A DNA stretch of 64,000 nt from Alicycliphilus denitrificans_A (lineage in GTDB: Bacteria > Pseudomonadota > Gammaproteobacteria > Burkholderiales > Burkholderiaceae_C): contig NZ_CP126238.1 of the NCBI RefSeq assembly GCF_044792555.1, positions 2,728,001-2,792,000 of the forward strand, in the 5' to 3' direction. The notes below the pieces were generated by a model, which made no database searches, was not told the DNA's origin, and worked only from the letters and a program-made list of their open reading frames with translations. Below are positions 61,473 to 64,000 of this stretch, one piece after another; the stretch's first letter is position 1; each line of letters starts with the position of its first letter. The position numbers were made by a program, and so were the translations under genes.

Positions 61473-64000
61473 CGCCGGTCTGCTCTTGCGCAGTGCCTGC
61501 AGGCGCCGGCGCAGGCGTTCCAGCAGCAGGTAGACCACGGGCGTGGTGTAGAGCGTGAGCAACTGGCTCACCAGCAGGCCCCCGACGATGGCAATGCCCA
61601 GCGGCTGGCGCAGCTCGGCGCCTATGCCGCGGCCCAGGGCCAGCGGCAGCGCGCCGAAGATGGCGGCCAGCGTCGTCATCAGGATGGGGCGCAGGCGCAG
61701 GTGGCAGGCGCGGTAGATGGCCTGCACGGGCGTGGCGCGGCCGCTTTTCTGGCGCTCCAGCGCAAAGTCGATCATCAGGATGGCGTTCTTCTTCACGATG
61801 CCGATGAGCAGCATCACGCCGATGAGCGCGATCAGCGAGAACTCGGTCTTGAACAGCATCAGCGCCAGCAGCGCCCCCACCCCGGCCGAGGGCAGCGTGG
61901 ACAGAATGGTGATGGGGTGCACCAGGTCCTCGTAGAGCACCCCCAGCACCAGGTAGATGGTGAGTATGGCCGCCAGTATCAGCAGCGGCTGGCCCGCCAG
62001 CGTCTGCTGGAAGGCCCCGGCCGTGCCGCTGAAACTGCCACGCACCGACACCGGCACCCCCAGGCCGGCCACCGCGCCGCGTATGGCGTCGTTGGCCTGC
62101 GACAGCGATACGCCCGGCGCCAGGCTGTAGCTGATGGTGCTGGCGGGTGTGCCGCCCTGGTGATTCACGGCCAGCGGCGTGCTGGTGCTGCTGATGCGCG
62201 CAAACGCCGTCAGCGGCACCTGCTGACCTGCACGGTTGACGAAGAAGAAGCCGCGCAGCGTCTCCGGGCTTTGCAGGTAGCGCGGCGCGGCCTCCATGAC
62301 CACGCGGTACTGGTTCAGCGGGTTGAAGATCACGCCCACCTGGCGCTGGCCGAAGGCGTTGTTCAGCGTGGCGTCGATCTGCGCCACCGTCAGGCCCAGG
62401 CGCGTGGCGGCGTCGCGGTCGATCTCCAGCGTGGTTTGCAGGCCGTAGTCCTGCACATCGCTGTTCACGTCCTCCAGCTCGGGCAGGGTCGACAGCACCT
62501 GGCGGATGCGCGGCTCCCAGGCGCGTAGGTCCTGGATGTCGTCGGCCTGCAGCGTGTAGTCGTAGGAGGCGCTGCTTTGGCGCCCACCTATGCGTATGTC
62601 CTTTTGCGTCATCATGAACAGGCGCGCACCGGGCTCGTTCCTGAGCTTGTCGCGCAGCCGGGCGATGACCGCGTCCGACGACACCTTGCGCTCGGACAAG
62701 GGCTTGAGCGTCATGAACATGCTGGCCGCGTTGCGCTGGCCGCCGCCGGTGAAGCCGGTGACGTATTCCACGGCCGGGTCCTCCTGCACGATGGCCAGGA
62801 AGCGCTTCAGGCGCTGCTCCATGGCCTGGTAGGACGTGGCCTGGTCGGCGCGTATGAAGCCCAGCACTCGGCCCGTGTCCTGGTCGGGCATGAAGCCCTT
62901 GTCGATGCTCACGTACAGTTGCACGTTCAGGGCCACCACGCCGGCGAGCGCCAGCAGCACCAGCGGCTGGTGGCGCAGGCACCAGGCCAGGCTGCGGCGG
63001 TAGCGGCGCTGGGCGGCCGCACCCAGGCGCGCAAGCCGCGTGCGCCAGGGTCCCGGCTGCGCCTGCGCCCGGGGCGGGCGCAGCAGCGCCGCGCACATCA
63101 TGGGGGTGGTGGTGAGCGAAACCACCATGGACACCAGGATGGCCGAGGACATGACGACCGCGAACTCGCGAAAGAACCGCCCCACGATGCCGCCCATGAA
63201 CAAAATCGGCACGAACACCGCGATCAGCGACAGGCTCATGGAGACCACGGTGAAGCCGATCTCGCGCGCGCCGTCCAGCGCCGCCTGCAGCGCGCTCTTG
63301 CCGCGCTCCATGTGGCGCATGACGTTCTCCAGCACCACGATGGCGTCGTCCACCACGAAGCCGGTGGCCACCGTCAGGGCCATGAGCGAGAGGTTGTCCA
63401 GCGTATAGCCCGCCAGGTACATCACGCCGAAGGTGCCCGCCAGCGACGCCGGCACGGCCACGGCCGGGATCAGCGTGGCGCGCAGGCGGCGCAGGAACAG
63501 GAACACCACCAGGATCACCAGGGCCACGGCGATGAGCAGCGCGCGCTGCACCTCCTGCACCGAGGCGCGCAGCGTGGGCGTGCGGTCGGAGACGATCGTG
63601 ATGTCGATGGCCGCCGGAATCGACGCCTGCAGCTGCGGCAGCAGCGCGCGCACGCGCTGCACCGCGTCCAGGATATTGGCGCCCGGCTGCTTGTAGATCT
63701 GCAGCAGGATGGCCGGCTTGCCGTTGGCCACGCCGTAGTTGCGCACGTCCTGCACCGAATCCGTCACCCGGGCCACGTCCGACAGGCGCACGGCGCTGCC
63801 GGCGCGCCAGGCCAGCACCAGCGGCGCATAGTCGGCCGCCACGCGCGCCTGGTCGTTGGTCGCCACCTGCCAGTAATGCTGGCCGCGCTCCAGCGCGCCC
63901 AGCGGGCGGTTGGCATTGGTGCTGGTGATGGCGCCGCGCACCTGCTCCAGCGAGATGCCGTGGGACGCCAGCCTGGCGGGATCGAGCTCCACGCGCACCG
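61449..64000 (-). CDS. RND (HAE1-type) efflux transporter permease, N-terminal part outside window
   Basis: The open frame runs off the window at 64000; 849 residues are present, so about 180-200 N-terminal residues are missing. The signature TVATGFVVDDAIVVLENVMR contains the paired Asp of the proton relay, and AVFVPILFMGGIVGRFFREF is another family block. TM clusters are at the expected places (LLIAVALVILVVFLFLRRLR, IGVMLLIGIVKKNAILMIDF). The sequence is of the AcrB/MdtC class; MdtBC-like. Substrates cannot be told. The outer-membrane gene follows downstream. Confidence 0.94.
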   Translation of the reverse strand, partial: VRVELDPARLASHGISLEQVRGAITSTNANRPLGALERGQHYWQVATNDQARVAADYAPLVLAWRAGSAVRLSDVARVTDSVQDVRNYGVANGKPAILLQIYKQPGANILDAVQRVRALLPQLQASIPAAIDITIVSDRTPTLRASVQEVQRALLIAVALVILVVFLFLRRLRATLIPAVAVPASLAGTFGVMYLAGYTLDNLSLMALTVATGFVVDDAIVVLENVMRHMERGKSALQAALDGAREIGFTVVSMSLSLIAVFVPILFMGGIVGRFFREFAVVMSSAILVSMVVSLTTTPMMCAALLRPPRAQAQPGPWRTRLARLGAAAQRRYRRSLAWCLRHQPLVLLALAGVVALNVQLYVSIDKGFMPDQDTGRVLGFIRADQATSYQAMEQRLKRFLAIVQEDPAVEYVTGFTGGGQRNAASMFMTLKPLSERKVSSDAVIARLRDKLRNEPGARLFMMTQKDIRIGGRQSSASYDYTLQADDIQDLRAWEPRIRQVLSTLPELEDVNSDVQDYGLQTTLEIDRDAATRLGLTVAQIDATLNNAFGQRQVGVIFNPLNQYRVVMEAAPRYLQSPETLRGFFFVNRAGQQVPLTAFARISSTSTPLAVNHQGGTPASTISYSLAPGVSLSQANDAIRGAVAGLGVPVSVRGSFSGTAGAFQQTLAGQPLLILAAILTIYLVLGVLYEDLVHPITILSTLPSAGVGALLALMLFKTEFSLIALIGVMLLIGIVKKNAILMIDFALERQKSGRATPVQAIYRACHLRLRPILMTTLAAIFGALPLALGRGIGAELRQPLGIAIVGGLLVSQLLTLYTTPVVYLLLERLRRRLQALRKSRPAVFSEIGL

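Overview
The window is GC-rich DNA from a betaproteobacterium, most likely a member of the Comamonadaceae (Acidovorax/Alicycliphilus-like). The inference rests on protein character (glnD, lpxK-trm112-kdsB-adk, ParC and MutS types), Bug-family tripartite-tricarboxylate binding proteins, and a dispersed short palindromic repeat that I recall from this family. No database was searched; all family names come from recognised motifs.

Layout. (1) 1-27,600 is a housekeeping backbone: the 3' end of glnD, a frameshifted xanthine/uracil permease, def, a DUF454 membrane protein, two tRNA-Asn genes, two unrelated NADP isocitrate dehydrogenases (dimeric icd and a monomeric type) flanking a DUF192 protein, sodB, xseA, an exbB-exbD-lpxK-trm112-kdsB-adk run, an asparaginase divergent from lexA (two SOS boxes between them), a small orphan protein, a succinate-semialdehyde dehydrogenase, comEC, a RidA-like protein, parC and mutS. 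At least seven copies of an AT-rich 45-70 bp palindromic repeat sit in this backbone or at 61.4 kb, several of them inside coding sequence.

(2) 27,791-50,798 is the standout: an 18-gene, one-strand, translationally coupled operon for an extracellular contractile injection system (eCIS, Afp/PVC-like). It has one sheath, one tube, a zinc-ribbon-like baseplate protein, a proline-rich linker protein, a DUF4255 (Afp16-like) terminator, an Afp15-like AAA+ ATPase, an embedded candidate JAMM/MPN-type metallopeptidase cargo with a small partner gene, a CIS_tube/LysM/gpD-like hub, a gp5-like spike, a PAAR-like tip, gp25, two large J-type baseplate proteins, a gpI-like protein and an 1139-residue DUF6519 protein carrying an inserted beta-propeller. 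No tape-measure gene and no classical fibre gene are visible.

(3) 51,000-59,990 is a patchwork accessory region. It holds a transposase remnant, a LysR regulator divergent from a sugar-acid or hydroxy-acid catabolic operon (VOC protein, 3-hydroxyacid dehydrogenase, IlvD/Edd dehydratase, SAF-domain dehydrogenase, Bug binding protein), an intact IS407-group IS3 element that splits the Bug gene with a CCGG target duplication, a hydrolase pseudogene with two nonsense codons, an IS30 fragment and a LysR fragment. A perfect 31-bp palindrome lies between the LysR gene and the operon.

(4) 59,991-64,000 carries, on the minus strand, an RND efflux permease (cut by the window end) followed by its outer-membrane lipoprotein channel.
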